DNA from: Streptomyces albofaciens JCM 4342 | GTDB lineage: Bacteria > Actinomycetota > Actinomycetes > Streptomycetales > Streptomycetaceae | Assembly (NCBI RefSeq): GCF_008634025.1 | Contig: NZ_PDCM01000002.1 | Location: forward strand, 2,294,001 to 2,358,000 | Length of the DNA: 64,000 nt | Direction of reading: 5' to 3' | Shown here: piece after piece, positions 18,239-30,510 of the stretch | Layout of the letters: each line of letters begins with the position of its first letter | How positions within the stretch are numbered: the first letter of the stretch is position 1 | Notes under the pieces: model-generated | What the model was told of the DNA's origin: nothing | What the model saw: the letters and a program-made list of their open reading frames with translations, nothing else | Databases searched by the model: none | Made by a program: the position numbers and the translations under genes

Positions 18239-20866
18239 TCAGGACGGGTCGCCGTACTGGAGGCCGCGTCCGTTGGTGCCGACGTAGACGCGGCCGAAGG
18301 TGTCGGGGTCACCGGTGATGACGCCGACGCCGCCGATGCTGCCCCACCGGTGGTCGTCGTCGTTGACCCGGAGCCAGGTGGCGCCCTTGTCGGTGGAGCG
18401 GAAGACCCCGCTGACGTCCTTGACGGTGCCGATCATGTACAGGGTCTGGTAGGAGGCGCCCGGTGCGGCCTTGCCGAAGCCGAGGGCCGCGGCGGACTGC
18501 ACCGTGGTGAGCCTGGCGAAGGTGCGGCCGCCGTCGGTGGAGTGCAGCAGCCCTTGATCACCACCGGCGATCCACAGGTCTCCCGCGACGCCGGGGACGG
18601 CCTTGAGCCGGCCGGCGGCGGGAAGGCCGACGGCCCGGGCGGTGAAGGTCGCTCCGCCGTCGGTGCTGGCGTAGAGCGTGCCGCCGGCCAGCGAGTAGAA
18701 CGTCCCGGCCGAGGAGCGGTCGGCGACGACCACGGCGCCGGCGCCCAGGCCACCGGCCTTCGACCAGCTCGCCCCCTTGTCGGTCGAGCGGTACGGGACC
18801 TGGCCGGCCTCGGTCCACACGATGGTCGAGCCGTCCGCCGCGAGCGCGACATGGCCACTGTCGGCGCCGGCCACCGGCTCCGACCGGAAGCCGGTCCAGC
18901 TGTTGCCGCCGTCGGTGGAGTAGGCGCCGTCCTGCGCGCCGCCACGGCCGACACGGACCATCACTGAGGGGTTGGCCTGGGCGAAGTCGATGTCGGTGCT
19001 GTTGGTCATCATCGGGTTGTTCATCCGCCCGGCGGGCACCTTGGTCAGGTCGTCGTGGCGGAAGCCGCCCTGGTCGCCCATGGCGGTGAGGACGGTGGCA
19101 CCGCCGGGCGGGGCGATCGCGTCCATCAGCGCGGTCTCCTCCAGGCCGCGCGCGCCCACGGTCCAGTGGCTGGTGCCGCCGCTGTCGGTGGCGTCGGCGT
19201 CCTTGCTGCGCCAGATGCCGTTGCCGGTGCCGTACAGCGCGTGCCCGGAGTCGAAGGGGTCGATGGCCAGGGCGGTCATCCAGTGCCCGGTATGGGTGCC
19301 GATGTACGGAGCGGCGGAGGCGTTCCGTACCGATTTCCCGGCCAGTGCCTTCCATGTCGTGCCGCCGTCGGTGCTGCGGTAGATTTCGTCCTCGGGCCAC
19401 CAGCGACCGAGGGTGGTGACCATCACCGTGGACGGTTTGCGCGGGTCGACGGCCAGGCCGGAGAAGCCGTAGGAGCCCCGGGACGGGGAGATGTTCTTCC
19501 ACGAGCCGCCTGCCGAGGTGTACTTCCACACCGAGCCCGCCGTCACACCGTTGGGTCCGAGGTTGTCGGTGTACGTCAGGTACAGCGAACCGTCACCGGA
19601 GAGCACGCCGTGCTGGGGCAATTGGCCGGTGGGTTGCCCGGAGACGGCCTTCCAGGTGCTGCCCCCGTCGGTGGAGCGGTAGAGGGAGGCGGACCTGTCC
19701 GCGACGCCGACGTAGACCGTGTTGCTGCCGGCCGGCCCGTACGTCACGAAGGAGATGCCCGCACCGCTGCCCGCCCCGTCCTTGACCGGGAACGAGGAGA
19801 CCTGCCGCCATGTCGCCCCGTGGTCGGTGCTGCGCCACAGGCCGTTCTTACGGGTGCCCAGCAGCAGGGTGCGGTTGTCCGAGGGATCGATCACGAGCCG
19901 TTCGCCCGCCCCGCGGCCGTCCTCGTTGCCGCCCAGCTTGAACGGCAGATCGGTGCGCTGGAAGGTGCGGCCCCGGTCGGTGGAGCGCAGGATCGCGCCG
20001 TTGCCGGCCCAGTTGTTGGTGTAGGTGCCCGTCGCGAGGTAGAGCCGGTCGGGGTCTACGGGGTCGGTGGCCAGCGCGTCGACGCCCAGCAGGTTCCAGT
20101 CCTTCTCGCCGAGCCAGTCCGTGAGCGGGATCCACTGCTCGGCCGCGGTGTCCCAGCGGTAGGCGCCGCCCATGTCGGTGCGCGCGTACAGCAGACCCTT
20201 CTCCCGTGGGTTGAACACCAGGCCGGTGACGTAACCGCCACCGACCACCTGGGCGTTCCTCCACTTGTACAGTCCGGCCGCGGCCTCCTGGCTGTCGGTC
20301 ACCTTCACCAGCTTCCACTGCTGGTTGGTGCTGCCCCTGCCGGGATACTGGACGACCGCCGCGCCCTGGGCCGTGGCGCCTCCGGAGACGTCCAGGACCT
20401 GGCGGCTCTTGCGGGAGGTGAAGGTGACGGCGCCGGAGCCGCTCACGTCGTCGATCCGCCACTCCTGGGAGGCGGAGGAGCTGTCGGTCTGCTGCTCGGC
20501 GGCAGCCGACCGGGCGGTCGAGCCGCCCGCTATGCCCAGCACCTTGCCGCTGTTGCGGTTCACGAGTTCGTAGTAGCCGTCCCCGGTGGGCCTCAGTTTC
20601 CACTGCTGGTTGGCGGTGTTCTGGTCGGTCCACTGCTGGATGCGGGTGCCGTCGGCGGTGGAGAAGGCGTTGACGTCCATCACCTTGCCGCTGCGCACGG
20701 AGACCAGCCTGTAGTAGGCACCGGAGTCGATCGTCGCGGCCAGGGAGTCCTCTTGGGTGAACAGGAGGTACGGCACGGCGGCGGCCGGCACGCCGAGCAG
20801 CAGACCGGTCGCGGTTCTGCGACGGCGGTGACGCCCGCGGCGCCCACCGTCCGTGGGGTTCTTCAT
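18239..20866 (-). CDS. Secreted GH74 xyloglucanase with N-terminal ricin-type lectin (CBM13-like) domain
   Basis: The product is about 875 residues. A basic N terminus and hydrophobic stretch (GLLLGVPAAAVPYLLFTQ) form the signal peptide. A ricin-B-like lectin domain follows (about residues 45-185), with repeats of the QQW type such as NQQWKLRPTGDGYYELV. The rest is the double seven-bladed propeller of glycoside hydrolase family 74: YARTDMGGAYRWD marks the first catalytic-Asp region, and STDGGxTW/F Asp-box repeats occur throughout. GH74 enzymes cut the beta-1,4-glucan backbone of xyloglucan. I chose ATG 20866 (MKNPTDGG) with AAGGAG upstream; an ATG seven codons earlier is possible. It is second in an operon, 41 bp after the GH10-GH62 gene. 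The N-terminal position of the lectin domain is less usual than a C-terminal CBM2. Confidence 0.9.
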   Translation of the reverse strand: MKNPTDGGRRGRHRRRRTATGLLLGVPAAAVPYLLFTQEDSLAATIDSGAYYRLVSVRSGKVMDVNAFSTADGTRIQQWTDQNTANQQWKLRPTGDGYYELVNRNSGKVLGIAGGSTARSAAAEQQTDSSSASQEWRIDDVSGSGAVTFTSRKSRQVLDVSGGATAQGAAVVQYPGRGSTNQQWKLVKVTDSQEAAAGLYKWRNAQVVGGGYVTGLVFNPREKGLLYARTDMGGAYRWDTAAEQWIPLTDWLGEKDWNLLGVDALATDPVDPDRLYLATGTYTNNWAGNGAILRSTDRGRTFQRTDLPFKLGGNEDGRGAGERLVIDPSDNRTLLLGTRKNGLWRSTDHGATWRQVSSFPVKDGAGSGAGISFVTYGPAGSNTVYVGVADRSASLYRSTDGGSTWKAVSGQPTGQLPQHGVLSGDGSLYLTYTDNLGPNGVTAGSVWKYTSAGGSWKNISPSRGSYGFSGLAVDPRKPSTVMVTTLGRWWPEDEIYRSTDGGTTWKALAGKSVRNASAAPYIGTHTGHWMTALAIDPFDSGHALYGTGNGIWRSKDADATDSGGTSHWTVGARGLEETALMDAIAPPGGATVLTAMGDQGGFRHDDLTKVPAGRMNNPMMTNSTDIDFAQANPSVMVRVGRGGAQDGAYSTDGGNSWTGFRSEPVAGADSGHVALAADGSTIVWTEAGQVPYRSTDKGASWSKAGGLGAGAVVVADRSSAGTFYSLAGGTLYASTDGGATFTARAVGLPAAGRLKAVPGVAGDLWIAGGDQGLLHSTDGGRTFARLTTVQSAAALGFGKAAPGASYQTLYMIGTVKDVSGVFRSTDKGATWLRVNDDDHRWGSIGGVGVITGDPDTFGRVYVGTNGRGLQYGDPS

Positions 20867-20907
20867 GGGGAGGTGTTCTCCTTGCATATCACCGTGGATC
20901 GGGCGGA

Positions 20908-23899
<2,992 letters not shown>

Positions 23900-25474
23900 T
23901 CAGGCCCGGGCCCCGCGCGTGATGAAGGAAGCCTGCCCGGCGAAGGCCCGAGTGCCGTCGGAGCCATCGAGCCAGATGCCACCGTCGCGGTGCCGGAGGA
24001 CCGACCCGGGATAGTTGTGCGCGTGCAGGGTCACCGACCCGGCGACCGACCCGGGGCGCGGACAGAAGGTGGCGTCTTCACGGAACAGTTCGCTGCCGTC
24101 GTCGGTACTCAGCCGTAGCCGCAGGTACTGATGGCGAAGGTACCGGCCGTCCGCGGCGCGGAGCGTGACGCACCGTGGGTCGGCCAGTCCCCCGACGACC
24201 GTGAAGGTGACCCGTTGTCGTGCCTGCGCGCCGCTGGGCGCGGAGACTCGGCCGCCGAGTGTCGCGAAGTCACCGGCATACGTGACGAACAGGCCGGGTC
24301 GGTCCACGGACTCCAGCGACTGTGCGCCCAGCGGAACCGTTCCTGCGACGGCGGACGGACTCGCCGGGGACGGTCTGGGCGACGTGGTGGTGCGCGACGG
24401 AGTCGGCGTAGGGGTACGCGACGGGATCGGCGTGGGGGTACCGACCGTGGGAGCGGCGGTGACGGCAGGCGTCCGGGGCGCCGGTTCGGGCCAGGCCGCG
24501 TAGGTCGCGGTCCCGGCGATGAGCACCGCGCCGGTGGCGAGGCTCACCACCGGATGAGCGGTCACCACGTGCAGTTTGCCGATCAGCGAGCCGTGCAGAC
24601 TGCTTCCGCCCGTCGCCGTGCCGACGGTGACGGGGGCCGCGGCCAGCCCGGCGGCGCCCGCAGCAGCCGTACCCGACAACAGGCCCTTGGCGGCCAACGC
24701 CGCGAGGAGTGCGGCCGGGACGGCCAGCGGCGCGATGTCGAGAAGCAGCAGTTCGGCCGGAACCCGTTCTGTCGTCGTGCAGGTCCGGCAGTCGCGGATG
24801 TGCCGCGCGATCCGCTTGCGCCACACGGATGTATGGAGACCGTCCCAGCCGACGACGGTCTCGTTCAGCTGCGGACAGCGCGGGTCCGCCGCCAGCGCGG
24901 CAACGATCGCCCGGCTCAGTTCCAGCTGCTCACGCATGCGTTGCAGGCGTACCCCGGCGTGGGCGGCACTGAGCCCCAGCGCGTCGGCGATGTCCTGACG
25001 GCTCAGCAAACTGGCGCATTCCTGCCACCACAGCGACAGCAGCACCCGGTGGTCCGGGTCGAGCCACCGGCCGGCTTCGACCACCTGACGGCGCTCGTCC
25101 GACATGTGCAGACGCAGGATCGTCACGTCCTCAAGCGCGGCGCCGGCGCGCGGTGTCCGGAGTGCCTCGTCAATGACCGTGGTCCGGTCGGCGAGGCTGC
25201 GTTGCCGGTACCGGTGGGTATTGATCTGACGGAGCGTGATCGACACCAGCCAGGACCGGAAGCTTTCCGGGGCACGCAGGTCGGGCAGGTCGCGCACCAC
25301 GCGCAGCAGGGTCTCCTGGACGACGTCGTCCACGTCGGCATGTCCGCTCAGCGCTCGCCCGACGATGTTGTAGAGCAACGGCAGGTACGCGGCGATCAAC
25401 TTCTCGCGCGCCCGATCGTCACCGGCCTGCGCCGCGACAACCAGCTCCGCGTGGCCCGCGTCCATGAGCCCCAT
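23900..25474 (-). CDS. ECF sigma factor fused to anti-sigma-like zinc motif, membrane helices and AbfB (CBM42) sensor
   Basis: The 524-residue product starts at ATG 25474 (MGLMDAGHAELV), preceded by AAGAAGG; an ATG at 25516 lacks a site. Sigma region 2 is near residues 20-85 (ADVDDVVQETLLRVVRDL) and region 4 near 145-190 (RQDIADALGLSAAHAGVRL). An HIRDCRTC motif (H-x3-C-x2-C) like the zinc-binding anti-sigma domain follows. Next come two hydrophobic segments (LAVPAALLAALAAKGLLSG; VVSLATGAVLIAGTATYAAW), a Pro/Thr-rich linker, and a C-terminal AbfB domain (DGRYLRHQYLRLRLSTDDGS; NYPGSVLRHRDGGIWLDG). AbfB/CBM42 modules bind arabinofuranose side chains of arabinoxylan. I infer a membrane-held transcription factor that senses arabinoxylan outside the cell and activates the downstream hemicellulase genes, presumably after proteolytic release. 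No separate anti-sigma gene is next to it. Confidence 0.88.
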   Translation of the reverse strand: MGLMDAGHAELVVAAQAGDDRAREKLIAAYLPLLYNIVGRALSGHADVDDVVQETLLRVVRDLPDLRAPESFRSWLVSITLRQINTHRYRQRSLADRTTVIDEALRTPRAGAALEDVTILRLHMSDERRQVVEAGRWLDPDHRVLLSLWWQECASLLSRQDIADALGLSAAHAGVRLQRMREQLELSRAIVAALAADPRCPQLNETVVGWDGLHTSVWRKRIARHIRDCRTCTTTERVPAELLLLDIAPLAVPAALLAALAAKGLLSGTAAAGAAGLAAAPVTVGTATGGSSLHGSLIGKLHVVTAHPVVSLATGAVLIAGTATYAAWPEPAPRTPAVTAAPTVGTPTPIPSRTPTPTPSRTTTSPRPSPASPSAVAGTVPLGAQSLESVDRPGLFVTYAGDFATLGGRVSAPSGAQARQRVTFTVVGGLADPRCVTLRAADGRYLRHQYLRLRLSTDDGSELFREDATFCPRPGSVAGSVTLHAHNYPGSVLRHRDGGIWLDGSDGTRAFAGQASFITRGARA

Positions 25475-25943
25475 CCCACCTTCTTCAAGGAAGCGATCCG
25501 CCGAGTACGGCGGCATACCTTAGCGTCGGCAAAGGTATGCGGCCAAAGCCTGCGCCTTGGGTGGACGAGCCGGTTCGTGCCGACTCGCAGGGCCCGGTAC
25601 CGCGGGCGCGTTCGGGTAGCAGGCGGCCAACTCGTGGACGGATCAACGCGCGTGCACGCCCCACCTATTGATCACCTGTCACGCCAAACGCCCGGCCCAC
25701 CGAGGTACGACGGCAGCGCGCCTGTCGCCGCGATCAGCGGCGCCGGAACCCGGCCGAATTCTCACCGACTTCCGGCGGACCTGCCTCTCGGCAGCGCGCC
25801 TCCCAACCAGCGTGACCCGCACGATCAGTCAGGCGATGCTCATCAGGACGAGCGTCGAATGAGCGTCACAAGCGTCATTTCAACGTCGGAACATCGCCCG
25901 CAACGCCCGCACCGCACATGATGCGCACGCGCGGAGTCGCAGT
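25475..25943. other. Intergenic region upstream of the ECF-AbfB gene
   Basis: No supported gene in about 470 bp. It should hold the promoter of the leftward sigma gene and the 3' end of the RNA methyltransferase transcript. I found no convincing -35/-10 pair, long inverted repeat or structured RNA. Confidence 0.4.
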
Positions 25944-27272
25944 TCAGGAGCCCTTAGCGGCCTTCTCCAAAATCACCACGCACTCCACATGATGCGTAAC
26001 CGGAAACAAATCAAACGCCCGCATCCTCCGCGGCACATACCCCTCCCCCCCGAAGTACTTCACATCCCGCGCCAGCGCCGCCGGATCGCACGCCACATAA
26101 GCAATACGCCGGGCCCCCAACGAAGCCAGATGAGCGACCGTCCCCCGCCCCGCCCCCGCCCGCGGCGGGTCCAGGACGATCAGGTCCACGTCCGAGATCC
26201 CGGTACGCGGAAGTACCTGCTCGACCTTTCCGTGTTCGATCCGCACACGGTCCAGGTCCTGCACGTTGCGACGGGCGTCCTCCACCGCCCGCTTGCTGCT
26301 CTCGATCCCCAGGACGGCGCCCTTTTCACCGACGCGTTCGGCCAGTGCGCCCGCGAAAAGGCCGACGCCGCAGTACAGGTCGAGGGCCATGTCGCCCTTC
26401 TTCGGCATCAGGCCCTGCATGACGGCCTCCACCAGGAGGTCGGCGGCCTTGGGGTGGACCTGCCAGAAGCCGCTGTTGGCCACGCGCCAGGTGCGGTCGG
26501 CGGCGCGTTCGCGGACGAAGGGGCGGCCGTGGACGCGGTGGATGCCGCCGTCCTTTTCGTTGACACGGAGGACGGAGACGGGCTTGTCGAGGTCGACGAT
26601 GGGGAGGCGGCCGCCGGGGCGGGGGGTCAGGACGACCTGGCGGTCGTGGGAGCCGGTGGCGGCGATGGCCTCGACGGTGGCGATCTGGGGCCAGTCGCGC
26701 TTTTCGATGCCGAGTTCCGAGACGCCCGGGGCCGCGATCAGGCAGTGGTCGATGGGCTGGATGTCGTGGGAGCGGTGCTTGCGCAGGCCCACGTGGCCTT
26801 CGGCGTCGATGGCGTACTGGACGCGGGTGCGCCAGGCCGGGACCTCGCCCTTGGGGACCTTGTCGCCGGGGGCCGGTTCGACGGTGCCGTCCCAGCGGGC
26901 CTCTTCGGGGGTGAGGCCGGCCAGGCGGGACAGCTGCTCGGTGATCACGTCGGCCTTCAGGCGGCGCTGGGCGCCGGGGGCGGCGTGCTGCCAGTCGCAG
27001 CCGCCGCACTTGCCGGGCCCGGAGAAGGGGCAGGGGGCCTCGACGCGGTCCTTCGAGGGGGTGAGGATCTCGACGGCGTCGGTGCGGAGGAACCGGTCGC
27101 CCTCGTCGCCGTCGGTGACGCGGGCGATGACGCGTTCGCCGGGGAGGGCGTGCCGTACGAAGAGGACCTGGCCTTCGTCCGTACGGGCGATGCAGTGGCC
27201 GCCGTGTGCGACACGGCCGACCTCGACCTCGTACTCCTCGCCTACCAGCGACTTCTTGGGTTCGGTCTGCAT
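25944..27272 (-). CDS. TrmA/RumA-type 5-methyluridine RNA methyltransferase with TRAM domain
   Basis: ATG 27272 (MQTEPKKSLVGEEYEVEVGR) has AGGAG 10 bases upstream; the longer ORF before it is repetitive intergenic DNA. An N-terminal TRAM RNA-binding domain is followed by iron-sulfur cysteines in CPFSGPGKCGGCDWQH. The C-terminal Rossmann fold has ALDLYCGVGLFAGAL (S-adenosylmethionine site), VLDPPRAGAGRG, and the catalytic cysteine in YVACDPAALARD. Members make m5U in 23S rRNA or tRNA. The length of 442 residues suits this family. The exact target base cannot be told from sequence. It lies downstream of the KimA-like permease gene on the same strand, a pairing I recall in other actinobacteria. 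Confidence 0.92.
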   Translation of the reverse strand: MQTEPKKSLVGEEYEVEVGRVAHGGHCIARTDEGQVLFVRHALPGERVIARVTDGDEGDRFLRTDAVEILTPSKDRVEAPCPFSGPGKCGGCDWQHAAPGAQRRLKADVITEQLSRLAGLTPEEARWDGTVEPAPGDKVPKGEVPAWRTRVQYAIDAEGHVGLRKHRSHDIQPIDHCLIAAPGVSELGIEKRDWPQIATVEAIAATGSHDRQVVLTPRPGGRLPIVDLDKPVSVLRVNEKDGGIHRVHGRPFVRERAADRTWRVANSGFWQVHPKAADLLVEAVMQGLMPKKGDMALDLYCGVGLFAGALAERVGEKGAVLGIESSKRAVEDARRNVQDLDRVRIEHGKVEQVLPRTGISDVDLIVLDPPRAGAGRGTVAHLASLGARRIAYVACDPAALARDVKYFGGEGYVPRRMRAFDLFPVTHHVECVVILEKAAKGS

Positions 27273-27343
27273 GGTGGGGGAGCTCCTGGGGGGTGGCGGG
27301 AGGGGTACGGGGCGGCGGATGCCGACCTGCAAGTCTACGGGGC

Positions 27344-27428
27344 GAGCGGGTGGACTCCGAACCGGACGGGGCGTACGGGCGGGGTCCGAACCGGAGGGAG
27401 CGAGCGGGCGGAGTCCGAACCGGACGGG
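27344..27428. repeat. 29-bp tandem repeat, three copies
   Basis: Units at about 27344, 27373 and 27402 share the core GTCCGAACCGGA flanked by GAGCGGG and CGGG. They lie in the spacer between the permease gene and the methyltransferase gene and have no coding role. Confidence 0.75.
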
Positions 27429-27470
27429 ACGAACGGAAGCCCGGGGCCCGGAATGGGGCAAGCGGAAGCA

Positions 27471-27510
27471 CCGGGGCCCGGACCCGCCGGATGGCAGGCC
27501 CGGGCCCCGG
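27471..27510 (-). terminator. Hairpin after the KimA-like gene
   Basis: CCGGGGCCCGG at 27471-27481 pairs with CCGGGCCCCGG at 27500-27510, starting 18 bases beyond the leftward stop at 27528. It is very GC-rich and lacks a clean U-tract. Confidence 0.65.
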
Positions 27511-27527
27511 GGCGGTGCGGCGCGCGG

Positions 27528-29579
27528 TTACTTCCGTGTGGCCGCCTTCTCCTTCTTCGGCTGTGCCACCGGGCCCCGCCGTACGGCACCCGGCGCGTTC
27601 CACTCCGCGCGCTTGCGGGCGCGGCGCTTGGCGGCCTCGGAGGAGTCGAGCTGCCAGGGGACGGAGGTGACCATCACGCCGGGGGTGAACAGGAGGCGGC
27701 CCTTGAGGCGGAGGGCGCTCTGGTTGTGGAGGAGGTGTTCGTACCAGTGGCCGACGACGTACTCGGGGATGTAGACGGAGACGGCGTCGCGCGGGCTCTC
27801 GCGGCGCAGGGACTTGACGTAGTCGATGATGGGGCGGGTGATCTCGCGGTAGGGGGAGGCGAGGACCTTCAGGGGGACGTCGAGGTTGCGGCGCTCCCAC
27901 TCGCCCTTGAGGGCCTTGGTCTCGGCGGCGTCCACGTCGACGCTGACCGCCTCCAGGGTGTCCGAGCGCATCAGCTTGGCGTAGCTGAGGGCGCGGAGGG
28001 TGGGCTTGTGGACCTTGGAGACGAGGACGATCGAGTGCACGCGGGACGGGCGTACCGCCTCGTCGCCCGGTACGTCCTCGGCGGCGATCTCCTCGGCGAC
28101 CCGGTCGTAGTGGCGGCGGATCGCGGTCATGGTGGCGTAGAAGATGACCATGCCGAGGACGGCGACCCAGGCGCCGTGGCTGAACTTCGTCAGCAGCACG
28201 ACGACCAGCACCAGGCCGGTGAGGGTGGCGCCGAAGGCGTTGATCGCGCGGGAGCGGTGCATCCGGCGGCGCTTGGCCGGGTCCTTCTCGGTCAGCAGGT
28301 GGCGGTTCCAGTGGCGGACCATGCCGACCTGGCTGAGGGTGAAGGAGACGAAGACGCCGACGATGTAGAGCTGGATCAGGCGGGTGGAGTCCGCGCCGTA
28401 GATGTAGACGAGGACGATGGCCGCGCCGGCCAGCAGCACGATGCCGTTGGAAAAGGCCAGCCGGTCGCCGCGGGTGTGCAGCTGGCGCGGCAGGTAGCGG
28501 TCCTGGGCGAGGATCGAGCCGAGCAGCGGGAAGCCGTTGTACGCGGTGTTGGCCGCGAGGAAGAGGACCAGGGCGGTGGCGGCGGCGAGCACGACGAAGA
28601 AGAACGTGCCGTCACCGAAGACCGCGGCGGCGACCTGCGAGATGACCGGGTTCTGGGTGTAGCCGGGGCCGACCGGGACGCCGTTGTGCAGCAGGTCCGT
28701 GGCCGGGGTCTCCGCCATCTTCACGTTGGTCGCCATGGCCAGGCCGATGATGCCGCAGAACATGGTGACGGCCAGGCCGCCCATCAGGGCCAGGGTGGTG
28801 GCGGCGTTCTTGGACTTGGGCTTGCGGAAGGCGGGGACGCCGTTGGAGATCGCCTCGACACCGGTGAGCGCGGCGCAGCCGGAGGAGAAGGCGCGCAGCA
28901 GGAGGAAGACGAGAGCGAAGCCGGCGAGGCCGCCCTGTTCAGCGTGGATGGTGAAGTCGGCGGTGGGCGCCTTCATGGTGTCGCCCATGATCACGCCGCG
29001 CACCACGCCCCAGATGATCATGATGAAGACGCCGGCGACGAAGATGTACGTCGGGATCGCGAAGAGCTTGCCAGACTCCTTGACGCCGCGCAGGTTCATC
29101 AGGGTCAGCAGCACGATCATGGCGATCGCGCACAGCGTCTTGTGCTCGGTGACGAAGGGGATCGCCGAGCCGAGGTTCTCCACCCCGGAGGAGATGGACA
29201 CGGCGACGGTCAGGACGTAGTCGACCAGCAGGGCGCTGGCGACGGTCAGCCCGGCCTTGGGCCCGAGGTTGGTGTTGGCGACCTCGTAGTCGCCGCCGCC
29301 GCTCGGGTAGGCGTGCACGTTCTGCCGGTAGGACGCCACGACCGTGAACATCAGCACCACGACCGCGAGCGCGATCCAGGGGCTGAAGTGGTACGCCGAC
29401 ACACCCGCGACGGACAGGACGAGCAGCACCTCGCCCGGGGCGTAGGCCACGGACGAGAGCGGGTCGGAGGCGAACACGGGGAGCGCGATGCGCTTGGGGA
29501 GAAGGGTCTCGCCCAGTTTGTCGCTGCGCAGTGCGCGCCCGATAAGGATCCGTTTGGGCACGTCGGTCAGTTTGGACAC
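27528..29579 (-). CDS. APC-superfamily permease, KimA-like potassium importer
   Basis: The 683-residue protein has about 12 membrane helices in residues 30-470, starting with LPVFASDPLSSVAYAPGEVL, the hallmark of the KimA/YdaO subgroup of APC permeases. A roughly 190-residue cytosolic C-terminal domain follows (HSIVLVSKVHKPTLRALSYA). Bacillus KimA is a high-affinity proton/potassium symporter inhibited by cyclic di-AMP through its cytosolic domain. The potassium assignment is strengthened by the trkA and kdp genes within 25 kb. A plain amino acid permease is the alternative. I see no ydaO-type riboswitch in the 290-bp upstream gap. Confidence 0.8.
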   Translation of the reverse strand: MSKLTDVPKRILIGRALRSDKLGETLLPKRIALPVFASDPLSSVAYAPGEVLLVLSVAGVSAYHFSPWIALAVVVLMFTVVASYRQNVHAYPSGGGDYEVANTNLGPKAGLTVASALLVDYVLTVAVSISSGVENLGSAIPFVTEHKTLCAIAMIVLLTLMNLRGVKESGKLFAIPTYIFVAGVFIMIIWGVVRGVIMGDTMKAPTADFTIHAEQGGLAGFALVFLLLRAFSSGCAALTGVEAISNGVPAFRKPKSKNAATTLALMGGLAVTMFCGIIGLAMATNVKMAETPATDLLHNGVPVGPGYTQNPVISQVAAAVFGDGTFFFVVLAAATALVLFLAANTAYNGFPLLGSILAQDRYLPRQLHTRGDRLAFSNGIVLLAGAAIVLVYIYGADSTRLIQLYIVGVFVSFTLSQVGMVRHWNRHLLTEKDPAKRRRMHRSRAINAFGATLTGLVLVVVLLTKFSHGAWVAVLGMVIFYATMTAIRRHYDRVAEEIAAEDVPGDEAVRPSRVHSIVLVSKVHKPTLRALSYAKLMRSDTLEAVSVDVDAAETKALKGEWERRNLDVPLKVLASPYREITRPIIDYVKSLRRESPRDAVSVYIPEYVVGHWYEHLLHNQSALRLKGRLLFTPGVMVTSVPWQLDSSEAAKRRARKRAEWNAPGAVRRGPVAQPKKEKAATRK

Positions 29580-29866
29580 GCAGAGGATGCTAAGCCTTCG
29601 TCAAGGTGGTCGCCCACCCGCCACCCGTGCGGGCGGCGACGATGGGCCCGTATGCCGGGACGGTTTTCCGCGGGCCCCACGGCCACCAGCGGTTTCATCG
29701 TCCCAGCACAGCGCGGGCCGAAGCCCCCGGCCCCCTTCTTCTTCTCTACGACTTCTTAACGCCGGGCGATTTCCACGCCGCCGTAAAGACCGCTGTTCGG
29801 AGCCGCGGGATTTCTACGCTTTCTTAACGGGCCGGACCGCCCGCCCCTTCTCGATCACTCACTTGA

Positions 29867-30504
29867 TCACTTCGGCCCCCGGGTTCTCCGTATCTCTTTG
29901 ACTTCGGTCCAGCGCCGTGCCGCCTCGGGGCCCAGGCGCCCGCGCAGCCCCGCCGGCTTCAGCAGGTTCGCCTCGGCGCGGTTGGTGAGGGTCCGCGCCT
30001 CGCTCTGGTAGTGATCGTCGACGAGCGACGCCGGCTCGGTGTCGTTCGTCACGGGGACCAGGCGCGCCGCCATCTTGCCGGTGTCGCGGTACGCCCCCTG
30101 GAGCAGGAACGGCGGCGCGGTGGGTGGTGTCCGCCTGGGCCGCGGAGGCGTTGTAGGCGCGGTTGACGCCGAGGGCGACCGCGCGGACGTACAGGAGCCC
30201 GCGCAGTACGGAGACGATCTCGCGCAGATCGGCCGTGCCGTAGGGGTGGGCGAGCCGGTCGGCGCGCGCGCAGTCGTCGCCCTCGGCCATTCGGACCAGC
30301 AGGTCGAGGTCGGCGCGCTCGCGGGCGGCGAGCGGGTCGAGGGAGGTGGTGCGGTGGCCGAAGGACCGGGCTGTCCACCTTGACCGGGAGGAGGCCGAGG
30401 CGGGCCGCCACGTACTCCATGAGCGTCGTCTTGCTGTAGCCGGGCGGTGACAGCTGCAGGAGCAGGCCCTGGCTGTCGGTACGGCGCCCCTCCCCCGCCC
30501 GGCC
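29867..30504 (-). pseudogene. Remnant of a large AAA ATPase ('DNA repair ATPase' type)
   Basis: Pieces of one protein are spread over three leftward frames. Near 30440, LLLQLSPPGYSKTTLMEYVA contains a Walker A loop (the family has PGYGKTT). Near 30200-30290 the frame gives GTADLREIVSVLRGLLYVR. Near 29870-30100 another frame gives LLQGAYRDTGKMAARLV and DDHYQSEARTLTNRAEANLL, ending at a stop at 29867. I recall the same segments in order in the C-terminal third of actinobacterial ATPases of about 1600 residues. The N-terminal two thirds is absent and at least two frameshifts are present, so this is a decayed copy. Confidence 0.8.
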
Positions 30505-30510
30505 CGGCGC

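Noticed and set aside
17588..18967. 459-residue rightward ORF
   Set aside because: Its second half is antisense to the GH74 gene and its first half lacks coding character.
27344..27428. Possible CRISPR-like array
   Set aside because: Only three units with no unique spacers of constant length; it is a simple tandem repeat.
25989..29759. 1256-residue rightward ORF
   Set aside because: It runs antisense to both the RNA methyltransferase and the permease genes; no domain or ribosome binding site.
29580..29866. Possible ydaO-type cyclic di-AMP riboswitch before the KimA-like gene
   Set aside because: I looked for the conserved helices and could not find the characteristic motifs.
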